A stretch of 64,000 nt of DNA from Nothobranchius furzeri (lineage: Eukaryota; Chordata; Actinopteri; Cyprinodontiformes; Nothobranchiidae). The DNA lies in assembly GCF_043380555.1 (NCBI RefSeq), contig NC_091744.1, forward strand, positions 1,247,046 to 1,311,045, given 5' to 3'. The position numbers and the translations under genes are program-made. Under the pieces are notes generated by a model, which saw only the letters and a program-made list of their open reading frames with translations, was not told the origin of the DNA and did not search any database. Shown here in pieces: positions 11,567-23,041 of this stretch; the first letter of the stretch is position 1; each line of letters begins with the position of its first letter.

Positions 11567-12530
11567 TCTTTACATTTGCATAACACAAATCCAACGTCTT
11601 GTTTTCTCTGGTGGAGCAGCTGATAAACTGTTGAAAAGTTGGAAGTGTAGCAGAGTGTGAGGCATGATTAAAATCACCAGATATAGCCACAAATGCATTG
11701 GGGTGCTGGGTTTGTAGCTTAGCGACAACAGAACTGATGGCATCACATGCATTTTCAGCAATGGCTGAAGGTGGAATATAAACGGTTGCAGAGACAACAC
11801 TGGTGAACTCTCTTGGCAAATAATATAGGCGACAACTTACTGCCAAGAGTTCAACATCTGGACTGCAGAGATGACATTTCACTGAAACATGACCTGGATG
11901 GCACCATTTGTTGTTGACAAGCACTGCCACTCCACCTCCTTTTCTTTTCCCGCTCCTCTTCAGATCTCTGTCTGCTCGTACAGTCAGGAATCCTGGCAGA
12001 GAGATGATGGAATCGGGGATATGGTCCTGCAGCCACGTCTCAGTGAAACACATAACACTGCACTGCAGATACTCTGGCTGAGTCGTCGATAGGGCTTGGG
12101 GTTCATCCATCTTGTTGGCCAATGATCTCACATTGCCCATTATTATCGATGGAAGAGATGGTTTGAATTTCCTCTTTCTCTGTCTCCATTTTGCTCCCGC
12201 TCTGCATCCATGCTTCTTGCATTTTAGATCATTTGGGATTTGTGGCTTCAGTTGAGGTATTATTTCAGCCTTTTCAATGTTAATCAGCTGCTCCCAATTG
12301 CAAACCAGTTTGTTGCCATGGTTACACATCATAACAAATGCTCAAAAAGTGAAAAAAGAGAAAAAATAGCAGTAAAAATCCTCTAAGCGTCACAGCACCA
12401 GAAACAGACAAGTAAAAGGTCCACAAAAATACAGTTTTTCTTAAGATGCTAGAAGAAGAAATGTCCAAAAAGGTAAAACTTACATGTAGTTAACAGAGCT
12501 ACTCCAACATGCAGCCACCCAGAGCAGCGT
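10289..12530 (-). mobile_element. Rex1-type LINE (CR1/L2 group), 5' two-thirds
   Basis: Minus-strand non-LTR element carrying 5' leader, endonuclease and the first half of the RT, and ending inside the RT where the RTE LINE begins. LINE copies usually lose their 5' end, so keeping the 5' end and losing the 3' end is odd. The 5' boundary near 12530 ('cagccacccagagcagcg') matches the 5' boundary of the second copy at 33302. The copy is dead: the protein is spread over at least four frame segments. Assignment to Rex1 rather than another CR1-group lineage rests on recall of the motif style. Confidence 0.7.
11412..12332 (-). pseudogene. Rex1-type LINE endonuclease domain
   Basis: 306 codons open. 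A basic segment ('RQRKRKFKPSLPSI') precedes the endonuclease proper, which reads 'GNVRSLANKMDE', 'CFTETWL' (catalytic Glu), 'RKGGGVAVLVN', 'ISGDFNH' and 'LGQSDHNLVFL' (catalytic Asp-His). All key residues of the AP-like endonuclease are visible. The true frame is lost at the C-terminal end near 11500, where 'MFTIKVICG'-like unrelated reading does not apply here; instead the chain resumes in another frame at 11566. Confidence 0.75.
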
Positions 12531-12534
12531 GAGA

Positions 12535-12700
12535 ATTGGTGAGTCGTGGTGGATGGCTGCTTATACTGAGCCAGGATCCTCTGGAGGTTTCTTCCTGTTA
12601 AAAGAGAGTTTTCCTCTCCACTCTCGCTAAATGCTTGCCTAGTATGACGATTGCTGTAAAGTCACTGACACTAGTCAGTGACTTGATGCAATTTGCTGGG
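12535..12700. repeat. dispersed fish repeat fragment
   Basis: A block with 'ggatcctctggaggtttc', 'ttcctgttaaaagagagt' and 'tttcctctccact' is one I recall as widespread in teleost genomes. Class unknown. It directly abuts the 5' end of the Rex1-type LINE. It ends in a short palindromic stretch, 'gtcactga...tcagtgac', near 12660. Confidence 0.45.
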
Positions 12701-12820
12701 TTCCTTATATAGAGCAAATGACGTCACTTCGTCACAGTTCAAATCGAAACGGCGCCATCTTGGCAGGCAGAAGCCCCCAGCTGGGCTAATTGTTATTGTC
12801 AGAAAACTCAAACCGGAAAT
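12701..12820 (+). promoter_or_regulatory. promoter-like block upstream of the THAP exon
   Basis: Within 120 bases are a TATA-like 'ttatatag' near 12705, a perfect CRE palindrome TGACGTCA at 12719-12726, a YY1-type GCCATCTTGGC at 12754-12764, and an ETS-type ACCGGAAAT at 12812-12820, immediately before the ATG of the THAP frame. Such clustering is typical of vertebrate proximal promoters. The motifs are seen directly; promoter activity is inferred. Confidence 0.45.
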
Positions 12821-13022
12821 ATGGTAGATTTCTTTTGTGCCCCAGGATGCCAGAACAGACGCGGACGACATAAGGGATGAGCCTTCTACAGGATTTCCCA
12901 AGATCCGGAACACCGCAAACGTTGGATCATTGCAGTAAAACGCACTAGTGACCGGGCTAAAATGAAGCTGTGGGATCCCAAGAGTAAAGGTTTTCGCTTA
13001 TGCAGTGACCACTTCATTTCAG
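12821..13022 (+). pseudogene. THAP zinc-finger first exon with one in-frame stop
   Basis: From the ATG at 12821 the frame encodes an N-terminal THAP (C2CH) DNA-binding domain: 'MVDFFCAPGCQNRRGRHKG', then a stop (TGA 12878-12880), then 'AFYRISQDPEHRKRWIIAVK' and 'FRLCSDHFIS'. The zinc ligands (Cys-x3-Cys, then Cys-x2-His) and the invariant Trp are all present at normal spacing. A splice donor (AG|GTACTT) follows at 13022/13023, as in THAP genes whose finger is split by an intron. The stop falls where an aromatic residue would be expected. No downstream exon was found; a Harbinger-type element starts 90 bases later. It could be a host THAP gene copy or the 5' exon of a P-like transposon. Confidence 0.7.
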
Positions 13023-13109
13023 GTACTTAAACCAAAGTTTCCTCAACTGTATATGGTATTTATTTTAAATGTGTTTATTATGATTCTTAGTGGGCTTCCT
13101 AAACTTATA

Positions 13110-13599
13110 TTCGCGGATGGAACGCGCTTCACAACTCGCAGCGTTTATGGTTCATGCGGCTCGTCTCTGCAGTGAGCCAATATTCTCCCAAACTGTAGGG
13201 GGCAGCATGGAGCTCTACGGCATGCATCCAACACTACACCTTAGTAGAAGTAAAAATTACTGTTGTTTACAACATGGCATTCCAGCATTTTTAACAGCGT
13301 CCTCGTCTTTTCCGACAGTGCGAGCTATTTCTCTCCAAGAATTATTAACAACATGTTGATCACGGTGATCTCTGAGAGCTGAATCATACAAATGTCTGTA
13401 TTTATGAACCTCTGCCGTACTAGTTTTTGCTGGTCCGCCATGTTTTTCCGCGTCTGACCGTCCGCGTGGTTAGAAAATTTCCTAGGTGCGTGGTGCGGAA
13501 ATTTTGGGCCGTGCGGAGGCGCGGTGGAGAGGCGTGGTTGTTAAAATGATGCAATTTCACCGCGCGGACCTCGCGGACGCGTCAAGCATAAACCAACCT
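13110..13599 (-). mobile_element. Harbinger-type element with MADF exon, copy 1 (one end lost)
   Basis: Closely similar to 25095-25591. The right end is 'gcgtcaagcataaaccaacc' at 13580-13599; the left end seen in copy 2 is missing, and similarity starts abruptly at 'cgcggatggaacg'. On the minus strand it retains a MADF (Myb/SANT-like) coding piece, 'HRDQHVVNNSWREIARTVGK'. MADF proteins accompany the transposase of PIF/Harbinger elements. No transposase is present. Confidence 0.65.
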
Positions 13600-14689
13600 T
13601 AAGTGATGAAGGTATCTGGTGTAAATGAGACGTGAGATGAATGGTGTATGTGTGAGTGATGTTGTAATCAGAACTCTCATATCCGGAGAAGCAAGAATGA
13701 ATGATGTTGTGATGTTTTGCTTTAGCTATGATCAGAGTTTGATCAGTTTCATAAACACATGAGGCGCCATATTTGTCGCTCTACACATACCCTTGAGATG
13801 AGACCTCCGTACAGAACCAGACTGCCAGGTCCTCGGACCCCCCTTTGGCACCGGAGCCGGTGAAACAGCGTCAGCAGTACGACAGACTAGTCATTGGATT
13901 GTCTCCAGGTAAAAAGCGACAGTTGGTTCACAGCGTCAGATGGACCCCCCTTGGGTCAGTCAGTTCAGCTTTTATTCTGAAAGGAACCGTTGCTTGGTTG
14001 GTAAAATGCAACAGATTTTATCCAGCTTCTTGGTTCTTTGCTTAAAAAAAGAGGAAGTCTGGGTGGCCGGTCCGATACTTCGCTTAGTATGTGGTGAACT
14101 GTAGAGAACTCAAGAGAACTGAACTAAGATGGCGTGGGAACTGGTTTTATTAATCGGGATGTTTTGATTTCTGGTCGAATCAAAGTTGGCAGATTTATAA
14201 ACACCACAGAGACTATGCCACGCTTCAGAAAGGAAGGTTCTGATTGGATCAATGAAAGCAATGTCAGTCAGAATGTCTAGTGCAGCTAGATAAGTCATAT
14301 TACTTATTAAAGCAAATTAATCATAACATTGTCATTTCACAGATCGGTCAACATTATATTATTGACTAACACTTTGTTTGATTAGCTTTATTAAAAATAG
14401 AGTTCTTTGATTTATTAAAAAGAAATAGTCCTTTATCATCAATCTTCTCTTGAGCTGGAAAGAAAGCAGTTAAGAAGCAAATGCCTGACCTTGAGGCAGT
14501 CTCATGCAGAGAGGCATGTGAGGAGAGAGGGTAAATAACCTTCGGTGGAATGGCACCTACGTCACGTTACAAAATAAAACTGAATTGAATGAGCACATGT
14601 GCAGTTGTGTACTTAACCAAAAAAGGTGAAATAACTGAAAACATGTTTTATATGCTATTTTCTTCACACACACAAAAGCCACCTTTTGC
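13600..14689. other. unassigned, possible LTR-element leader
   Basis: No coding frame of note. Around 13845 the sequence 'tggcaccggagccggtgaaa' superficially resembles a primer-binding site, and 'taagatggcg' occurs at 14128. Without a matching second LTR or gag frame I cannot assign it. Confidence 0.2.
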
Positions 14690-15230
14690 TCTGATTACTG
14701 CTTAGGTCACTCTTGGAATTCTCTCGATGAGCTTCAACAGGTAGTCACCTGAAATTATTTTCCTACAGTCTTGAAGGACTTCCTCTTGAAGCTCATCAAG
14801 AGAAGGCTAAATCCAAAAAGTGTTTTAGCACCACTGACTTGCATTCATTTTTTCGTTATTCAGGGGACCCATGTAGATGGGCATGACTTAGTCTCCGTAT
14901 TGAACCCATGCACCTCCACCCAAGCCCTACCCGGACAGCACCCAGGCAGCAACAGTCGCCCACCGCCCCCAAGGCAGAGGGCCCCCACGAAGGAAACACT
15001 GGAAGAAAGATTAACATGAGGCAAAATATGAAAATAACAGGAACTAATTTAATAATACAAGTAAAAACTAAAAAATAACATTATACTAAATAATAAAATT
15101 ATATACAGTAGCTCTAGAATAAAACAAAATGTAATCAACCTATAATAATTAATAATCAGTTAAAAGCTAAGCTAAAAAGGTGGGTCTTGAGCCTGATCTT
15201 AAAGGCATGAACTTTTCTCATTACATAAAC
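14690..15230. repeat. dispersed repeat remnants, including an L2-like tail
   Basis: 14690-14800 contains an inverted pair of 'gagcttcaa...ttgaagctc' motifs typical of a fish repeat I cannot name. 15155-15210 ('aaaaggtgggtcttgagcct') resembles the decayed 3' end of an L2 protein on the minus strand. Confidence 0.3.
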
Positions 15231-17009
15231 CTATCTTGTATTTGAACTTAATCATTTTCCTTATAAAGCATTGTCATTATGGAGAAATCTGTACATTTGA
15301 CACACAAAAAATTAAAATGTGGTGCAAAAGTTCAGTACCTCAGCTCAAAAGGTAAAACAATTATATAAGATATACATGCAACGCGAGACATTTCAAGCCT
15401 CTATTTGTTATACTTGTGAGGATTATGGAGTACAGCTCATAAATTAAATTTTGCACAATATTCAAAATATTTGAGTTCCACCTATAGAGATCAGTTATTT
15501 CATTTGTTTTCAGGATTAAAAAACAGAAAAATGGTCAACAATCAAGTGGAATTTTGTGGAATTTGCTTTGAGAATTTAAAATGTCTTGACATACATTTCT
15601 ATGAACCCCCGTTATTTAATTTTAAACCTTGGTTAAAGATTAAATCTTCAGCTATAGTTTCCCTGTCATCTTTCATCTGATTCAGCGGCTGATTTCACAT
15701 CTTTCATCTCAGTTAGAGATCTCTTAAAAAATAAAGTAATTACAGACTTGGGTGTGGGGTGAATCTGGGTAGTAGTAAAACACAAACCGCTCATTTAAAA
15801 CCCTCTTCTTAAGGCCAATAAAATGCATCTAGAGAAGAGAAAAAGGATAAATGAATATAAACAAATCTTACCTCCTAAGACAGCCTTTTTTTCATTTAAA
15901 GCTACAGAACAAGCTTTTTTTTAGTAACAGTTTGTTTTTCACTCAGGAAGATGCATGCAAATGATGTTATTCTGTCAATTAGTGTGTTAAATGAGAACAT
16001 TTTTAATTATGATTTTGTAAAGGGCACGGTCTAACAACAAGTGTTCTCTTTACTGTGGATGAACAGCTGCACGTTGGGCCAAATTTAAAAGCAAATCTAC
16101 ATTTCTTGCAGTTTTACCAATTATCTGAACAGAAATAACCCTTTGATGGAGTAACACATTATTAAAGCACGCTTTTTGTGTTCGTTGAGGTGCAGTTGCC
16201 AGTAGGAACAGTGGCTTGAGCTCAAACACATTAGTTCAGCTCTGTAAAAGGTTTTCTTCATTGTAGCTGGTGAAGCAGAATGTCTGGGAGGCCAATACAA
16301 TAAGGACCCAGAAAACCCTTGTGCCTCACATTTGTCACCTGCAGAAATGCATCACATGGAGCCTCAAATGCACTTCAGCAGGTGCTTAATGTAAAGCAGC
16401 TCGGCAGAAATGAACAGGAGCCTCATGGAAATGTCCTCAACGTGGTAACAATTGCTCGGCAACCTTAAAATGTGCTAAAACAGCAGAGCTCCATCACGAA
16501 AGAATTTTGTGTCACAGTTAGTATCTTGATATCATAATGAATGGGATGGATCAGAAACAGCTCTAATTCAGCTTTTCAATGTATTTCTACTTTTTTCATA
16601 TTTCTGTAAATATTATATCTCCACCGATTTGAACTTTGTCCCTTAAAACTAAACTCTGTGCCTTTCTGAAGAGGAATATTAGATATGCCTTCACTGATGT
16701 TAATGCCAATTTTACAGGTTACAAATCCTCTAAACATTTTTTGGATTCTGAGCTTCATTTCTTGTTCCTTTGAATCCAGCAGATTTTATTTCAGTTTTAA
16801 CTTTTAGTTTTAATTTTTTAATCATTTATAAAAATGAAGATTATATGTATGTAACATCAAAATTATGTAAAAATATTATTAATCTAGTAATAATAATTTC
16901 AGGTTACTAACAGATTTTAGAAAGGTTTGCTTAGTTGTTGTATTTTAATTAGGTTTAGTGTATGCTCAAACAAGATACAACGACTAAAATATGCTCTGTG
17001 TGTGTTGAC
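15231..17009. other. no gene recognised
   Basis: AT-rich intergenic DNA. Short frames on both strands lack domains. No simple repeat or transposon end was seen. Confidence 0.4.
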
Positions 17010-17097
17010 CTATAGATCGTTCCTACCATCACTTATGGTCGCGATCTTTGGGTGATGACAGAACGAGATCACGGATACAAGCGGCCGAAATGAGCAC
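17010..17097 (+). mobile_element. RTE/Rex3-type LINE coding scrap
   Basis: The plus strand reads 'PTITYGRDLWVMTERD', a block found just upstream of the C-terminal region in the same fish RTE family as 8421-9245. Only about 90 bases survive. Confidence 0.55.
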
Positions 17098-17955
17098 ATC
17101 ACTACTAGTAGAAGCTAACCATTATCAGTCGGAGCTCCACAACATGGCAGAACACTGGAGTTATTTGTGATATTTGTGTGTTTTTTTTACCCAAGAAAGA
17201 AGAGTGAACGAAAGTAATGGAAGAGTCAAGTTACTGTTAGCCAATCAGGGGTGACATGTTTGCATTTAAAGAGTGTAAATGAGCAAGACTCAAAACGTGA
17301 CATTTGATTAGATTTAAAGGCACAAATGAAAAAGTGTAATGAACTTGACCTCAGGTCAATACGGTCCTGCTCCATCTCAAGCAACACCTGAAGACCTTGA
17401 GAACAAATCCCCTTACTCCCAGGAAAGAAGGCCGTAGTATTATCCTGACTGCTGCTCTGTTTGTCAGTGACTCTTATAAAAACGCTAGCTTCTGCTTTGC
17501 ATCCACAATGTTTTCTGTGTATTACCTGGCCTGCAGTCGTCATGGCAGAGTTCCAGCAGAAAAGTGCATCAATATCAGAGCCATGCCATAAATTGAAATT
17601 ATTGTCAATGAGTTGAAAAGATTATGCAGATTGTTGATTTAATGCAACGTTATTTTCAATATCTCATTTCTCAGTGTCAAATGATTTTAGCTCAAAACTC
17701 TGATGATATTCACTTCTGCAAAGAACGCAAGGACTTCGTTTAAAGGTCACATGGTGAGATGTGTCTGCTGTCCGTTTAGCTCATCGTAAACAGCTGCAAA
17801 ATGTTTAAGTCATTAAATAATCAGAGCATTAAAACAAAAAATGTGTTTCCTTATTCTTTTATTTTTATGTCAGTTATCACTGTGTTGATTTGACACAATG
17901 GCAACTGGAAACAGCATTCTGGAGCATTAACCAATGAGATGAACAGCCAGCAGTG
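17098..17955. other. mostly unassigned; starts with a piece of the three-copy dispersed repeat
   Basis: 17098-17180 ('actagtagaagctaacc...ctccacaac...gttatttgtg') matches the outer part of the repeat at 24245-24430. The remainder shows no gene or repeat. Confidence 0.35.
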
Positions 17956-19941
17956 CAGGATCTCCAACACAGGGGATTTTTTTGGGAGCTTGAAAGCCTT
18001 GAAAATGCTTGGATTTCAATATGGTGTTTTCAAGGTATGGAAAGTGCTTAATTTTTGTATTAACTCCTTGAAAGTGCTTGAAAACCAAAGTGCTAAGTTT
18101 TGTATTTCAGATCAGCCAAGATAGCTTGATGAAAAAAAACTCAAAAACAAGAGAGCAATCATTTAGCCTTTAATAAACACGGTTGCTGCTGCTCTGAGCA
18201 GGACAGCTCCTTTTTGTAACACTGGTGTGTGAACAACAGACTTCACCTAATAAATGTCTAAATGTCTAATAGAGACAAGCCGCTGGACCGGGGGCATCCT
18301 CCTGCTTCGCTATGAAGCACGAAGCTGGTTTGCTAGTCGCATGTGTGTGAGCCCTGCTTTGGGACTGGGATACAATTAGTAATAAAATTAAGATTGAAGT
18401 ACGTAAAAAAAGGTACAAAAATTATTTTTTCGGTGCTAAATTTTAGTACTTTCCCAATAAAAGTGCCTGTTATGAGCTGCATTCGCAGCTGCAGTTCATA
18501 TCAGAGTAAGGCTACTCCCTCACTCACAAACTTTGTGAACAAAACATCACTGTGTTCAGATTGTTATCACTAAACCAGCTATTTAGTACCAGCTATTTAA
18601 TAAAGCACGTCGTTGTTTATGTTTTCTATTTGTGAATCACACATATAACAGATCTGGGCTAGGGCAACCCATTTTAACATTTAGTCAACGACCACACCTG
18701 GTTGTAATTCCTATTTTACCTAGCAACATTATAATTGATCCTAATCCAAATTGTATACTTGCTAGTCCTAACTGAAAATAAAGATATCAAGGTATTTTTT
18801 TTTACTAGTTGAAATAAAATGCCTAAAAACCTATTCCTTCACCAAGTATAATTATTATTTATTTTCGTAATGGGTCTGCGGATGGAGGGAGGGTTGGAAT
18901 CAAAGTCAGAAATTCTGCGGGACCGGGATTTTAAAAATAGCCTTCGAAGATCTGCAAAAGCAGGAACAAAACTTGCTTTGTGGAATATTATAATATATTA
19001 TTAATAATTAGAGAAGTTCTGATCATATTCTTTGCCCCCGATTTGGGTCCTAATCTGATATGCCAGCAATGCATTAAATTAAAAATAAAAAAGTAGAACA
19101 AATCCGGGGTGGCCTTTTGGGGATTTTTTGTTATTCATTTATTTTAACTTCCTGTATTCATGTCATTTCCTCAGCTTATCTGCCATAAAACATCACTCAT
19201 TCAGGAAGAATGCTGATAAGAAACATGTTAATGTTAGGAATATTTTTGAAAATAGCTTCGTTGCTCATATTTTATAAACAGTATGTGGGTGTCCTGAGCG
19301 ATGAGCATTAGCATGATAGTGCATGCATGTGGCGGACAGCGGGCTCGTTTTTCCCTGCACACCTGTGAGCCGCGTGTGTAAAATAGTGACGTGAAAGCAG
19401 CTCTTGCTGCAGCTCCAGGAGACTGCAAAAACATGATATTTGCAACAACACAGTCATCCAGTGTGATAAATGTACCGTTACTTGAATATGACCTTTTTGC
19501 TGTTTGTAGGTCAATTCTCTTTGTTTTCTTGTGTATCTTTCAGTGTCAGCTGGTTGTGTTTTTGTCCGAGTTGCTGCAGTGAACTGGGAGAGCAGGATGT
19601 TTGGTTAAGGTGACTAAATGCAGACATTTTAAATGAAAACTGAGCCATTGTCATTACAATCGAAAATCTGAGGATGAATTTACAAAGGTCATCTTTATAA
19701 AGGTTATATCCGATCATTTCCACCTGATTCCAATCATTTAAAATCACGTGATCAGGCCCAATTTCTGATCCCGTGAACAGTAAAAAATAATTAAATTTGA
19801 TAGTGAGGTTAAACTGCCCTCATGAGTTCTTATATATAAAATTTTATCTCAGAAGTGTGGTGCTTGAAAAGCTCTAAAATTGACCTTGATAGTGCTTGAA
19901 AAGCACTTGAATTTGACAGTGGGGAAAGTGTAGGAACCCTG
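17956..19941. mobile_element. degraded hAT-type element
   Basis: Imperfect terminal repeats start CAGGATCTCC at the left and, read inward, CAGGGTTCCTACACTTTCCC at the right. Both ends are followed inside by 'gcttgaaaa' motifs. Flanking 8-mers CCAGCAGT (17947-17954) and CCAGCACT (19942-19949) agree at 7 of 8, as expected for an old hAT TSD (a one-base offset at the left is needed). No transposase frame remains. A putative AT-rich core occupies the middle. Confidence 0.5.
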
Positions 19942-19949
19942 CCAGCACT

Positions 19950-20002
19950 CTGAGGCAGATCATCAGTACCATGTCACCACAGCAACAATAGCATATTGCT
20001 CA
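19950..20002. other. short spacer
   Basis: About 50 bases between the hAT right flank and the start of the L2 copy. Nothing recognised. Confidence 0.3.
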
Positions 20003-21487
20003 ACATGGTTCAGTTGTAGGTAAATATATTGAATAAATCAACAATAAAAGCAATTCAAATTACAAAAAAGGTGAAACATTCTGGTACAGGACAAATGTGT
20101 AAAACAATGGATAGAGTGAACCAATGAAAACTGTGAAATAAATTCAACATAATAGAGGGCCAAAATCAAACATGTTCTGGAAACGCCAAGCGGAGGAGGT
20201 GTGTTTTTAGGTGACTCTTAAAGACTGGCAGAGATGGGGACAGCCTAACTGAGGGTGGCAACTGGTTCCAGAGAGACGGTGCTAGGACTGAGAAAGCCCG
20301 GTCCCCACGGGTACGACACCTAGAACGAGGGACAGCGGGCAGGCCTTGGTCAGAGGAGCGCAGAGCACGTGATGGGGAATGTCTTTTCAGGAGTGTGGCT
20401 AGATAGGGGGGAGCACCACCCTGGAAGAAATGATAAACAAAGACGAGGATTTTGAATTGTGAGCGATAGCAAACCGGAAGCCAGTGCAGGGAGGCCAGAA
20501 CCGGACTGATGTGGTCCCGTTTCCTGGTCCCAGTCAGGAACCTGGCTGCGCTGTTCTGCACAACCTGTAGGCGACGCAGTGATGACTGACACAACCCTGC
20601 ACAGAGAGAGTTGCAGTAATCAAGCCTAGAAATTACAAAGGCATGCAGTACCCGCTCCAGGTGGGCTCTCGACAGCATAGGCTTGATTTTAGCAAGGCGT
20701 CTCAGGTGAAAGAAACTGGACCGGATCACAGAATTGATGTGAGCATCAAATGTAATTCCTGCATCAAGTTTCACCCCCAAACTGGTAACAACTGGTTATG
20801 AGTAGGGAGAAAGAGGACCAAGATCAACATAACGACCCACATTCCTGCTGTTGGGGTGAAAAACAATGAGCTCTGTCTTTCCCTCATTCAGATGTAGATA
20901 GTTGGCCATTAGCCAAGACTTCACCTCGTTAATACAAGGCACAAAGGACTGAATAGAGTGACCTTACTCCTGACACAATGGAGAGTAAATCTGACAATCG
21001 TCAGCATACAGATGGAATGATAGGCCATGTTTACAAAAAATTGACCCCAGAGGTAGCAGATAAATGGCAAACAAGAGAGGACCAAGGATTGATCCCTGCG
21101 GGACCCCCCACCGGAGCCCTTCCCAAGAAGAAAAAACATCACCCAGTTTAACACAGAATGTCCTGTTGTGGAGATACGATCTAAACCAATCCAGAGCTGA
21201 CCCTTTGATCCCAACCCATCGTTCCAGGCGATCCACTAGAATCGCATGGTCAACTGTGTCGAAGGCTGCTGTCAGGTCTAACAACAGAAGCAGCACAGAT
21301 GTTCCCTGATCTAGTGATAGATAGATGTCATTTAGGACCCTCAGTAGAGCTGACTTTGTGCTATGGCCGGACCTGAATCCTGATTGGAAAACCTCAAACA
21401 GATCAGAGTCAGCTAAATGTGAGACCAGCTGCTGATAAACGACTTTCTCAAGCAGTTTAGATGTAAAAGGCAGGGTAGAGATAGTCC
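20003..21487 (-). mobile_element. L2-clade LINE, second copy, truncated at both ends
   Basis: Near-identical to 218-1795 of the first copy, in the same orientation. The 5' break is at 21487, within the RT linker. The extreme 3' end and TTGA tail are missing, so it begins inside the 3' UTR near 20003. High similarity implies the same recent subfamily. Confidence 0.85.
20166..21410 (-). pseudogene. L2 reverse transcriptase C-terminal half with two nonsense codons
   Basis: A single frame covers the region: 20964-21296 holds 'LDLTAAFDTVDH', 'GVPQGSILGPLLF' and 'YADDCQIY'; 20166-20780 holds the thumb and C terminus, including 'LDYCNSL' and 'WNQLPPSVRLSPSL'. Two ochre stops interrupt it on the minus strand (20964-20966 and 20796-20798). 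At both sites the first copy has a Lys codon. Catalytic residues are intact. The decay mode (point nonsense) differs from copy one (indels). Confidence 0.85.
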
Positions 21488-22259
21488 TAGCTGGTTTTCC
21501 GGTTCATCCTGATTGTGAACCTGTTAATGGCTGTTGGTGGCATTGCACAAAGCAATGTTGTGCGTTTTTCATCAATAAAAGAGAATCATCTTGAATTGTT
21601 TAATTTGTGTAATTACAGTTTGCCACAGTTTGCGTATGAATATGATCACATAGACCCTGTTTTCAATACCATAAGCCCAGGTTTTCAAGGGTAGAATGGG
21701 TTTTGCAAAAGTTAAGATGAAAGTACCTTTAAGTAACACTCATTGAAGCAAACAAGGTGTTGCAATAAGCACTTAAACATAAGAGCAGCCTATCCATCTG
21801 GGGCCTCAACATAGGAAACCACTCACTTTGCTTCAGCTTCAGAAATCATTGCTTGGACTTTATAAACCAAATTTTCAATTATTTTTTCTTGTGCTATAGA
21901 TGGATGATGACTTTTATTTAACGAGTTTCAGCATGTGCACTCAAGCTGAAGATACAGGGCACCAAACATTAAGACAAATGCTGGAAAGTATGTCTTTAAA
22001 CAAGCCTTGTGGCATTTGATTGGATGTAAATGAGGATTTGAAATTTGAACAGTTGTGTGGAATCTGTAAGGTTGGATGGACAATCGTTCCATAAATGGGC
22101 TTTGCTATTGCCATTGTTATAACTTGTGGTTTCGGATGCATTCCACTTCATTGTCACTGCAGAACAATCCTATCTGTATTAATAAAATTACCTTGACCCT
22201 GATTTCTTTGTTTTGCTTGTGTATCGATTTTTTTAAACGGACATTTGTAGAAGTTTAAC
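21488..22259. other. no gene recognised
   Basis: AT-rich flank between the L2 copy and the hAT element. 'catcaataaaagagaatc' near 21572 resembles a poly(A) signal, but no exon is visible before it. Confidence 0.35.
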
Positions 22260-22756
22260 CAGTGGTGGGCAGTCAGGGCCAGCAAAGCCTTCTCTGCTGG
22301 CCTAAACGTACTCAAAAACGTAAATGTATTTTTTTTTTCCTTTGGTAAATATTTTTAAATAAAAAAAAAGTTCACTGGTCTATTTTCTTTATATCCTATT
22401 ATACCCACTTGGCTGCGCTGCTTCCAGTGTTAAAATACCAAGGCTGGGTGTTATCCAATCAGATTTAAGCTAGCTTGTGTTTTCAGGCAGATTAAGTCTG
22501 CCCTAGGCCTTCAGAATCAATCGAGAAGCCCACTGTCCGCTGTAAGTGAACAGAGACGATCTAGTTGCGATAGCCAATCAGCTCACGAGTCAGCGTGGCC
22601 CAGGCCAGCTAGCTGGCCTCACGCAAAAGTTGACATGAACGCATCCTGTGATTGGATGAGCAGTAGTTAGAACTTTTCTAGCAGCACGAAGCAAAATATC
22701 AAAACTAAACACAGAGATTTGTACCTATAGGCAGCTTTCGGTGTATTTTTGAACAC

Positions 22757-23041
22757 ATGAAGGCTGAAAGAGGAGAAGGGACCGACTTGGTTGCAGATTT
22801 ACTTGCCACACCATTTTCCAGACGGACCTTTCAAGAAAAAATGGATCTTGTGAGAACCGGTCGTCCGACTCCAACGCTAGCTGGCTTGTCCCAGCAGGGG
22901 AAAGGATTTGTTCGTCATTTTCAGGCAAGCAACTATGAACGGTACCCACGGCTAACAGCTTCAGAGAACCGCTGCAGGTTATTCTGCTGGGAATGCCTGT
23001 TGCTCGCATCAGATGGATTTGGTAGCATTAAAACGCGTTAA
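22757..23041 (+). pseudogene. hAT transposase N-terminal part (TTF-type zinc finger)
   Basis: Starts at ATG 22757. The protein reads '...MDLVRTGRPTPTLAGLSQQGKGFVRHF...' then 'YERYPRLTASENRCRLFCWECLLLASDGFG'. The 'RPTP...KGFVRHF...Y..YP.LT.S....R.FCWECLL' arrangement with a Cys-x2-Cys pair matches the TTF-type zinc finger that starts ZMYM/DUF4371-like hAT transposases common in fish. The catalytic RNase H-like core that should follow is absent. The internal deletion falls near 23030. Confidence 0.7.

Noticed and set aside
13840..13990. Retroviral primer-binding site and leader
   Set aside because: Resemblance is superficial; no LTR pair or gag frame nearby.
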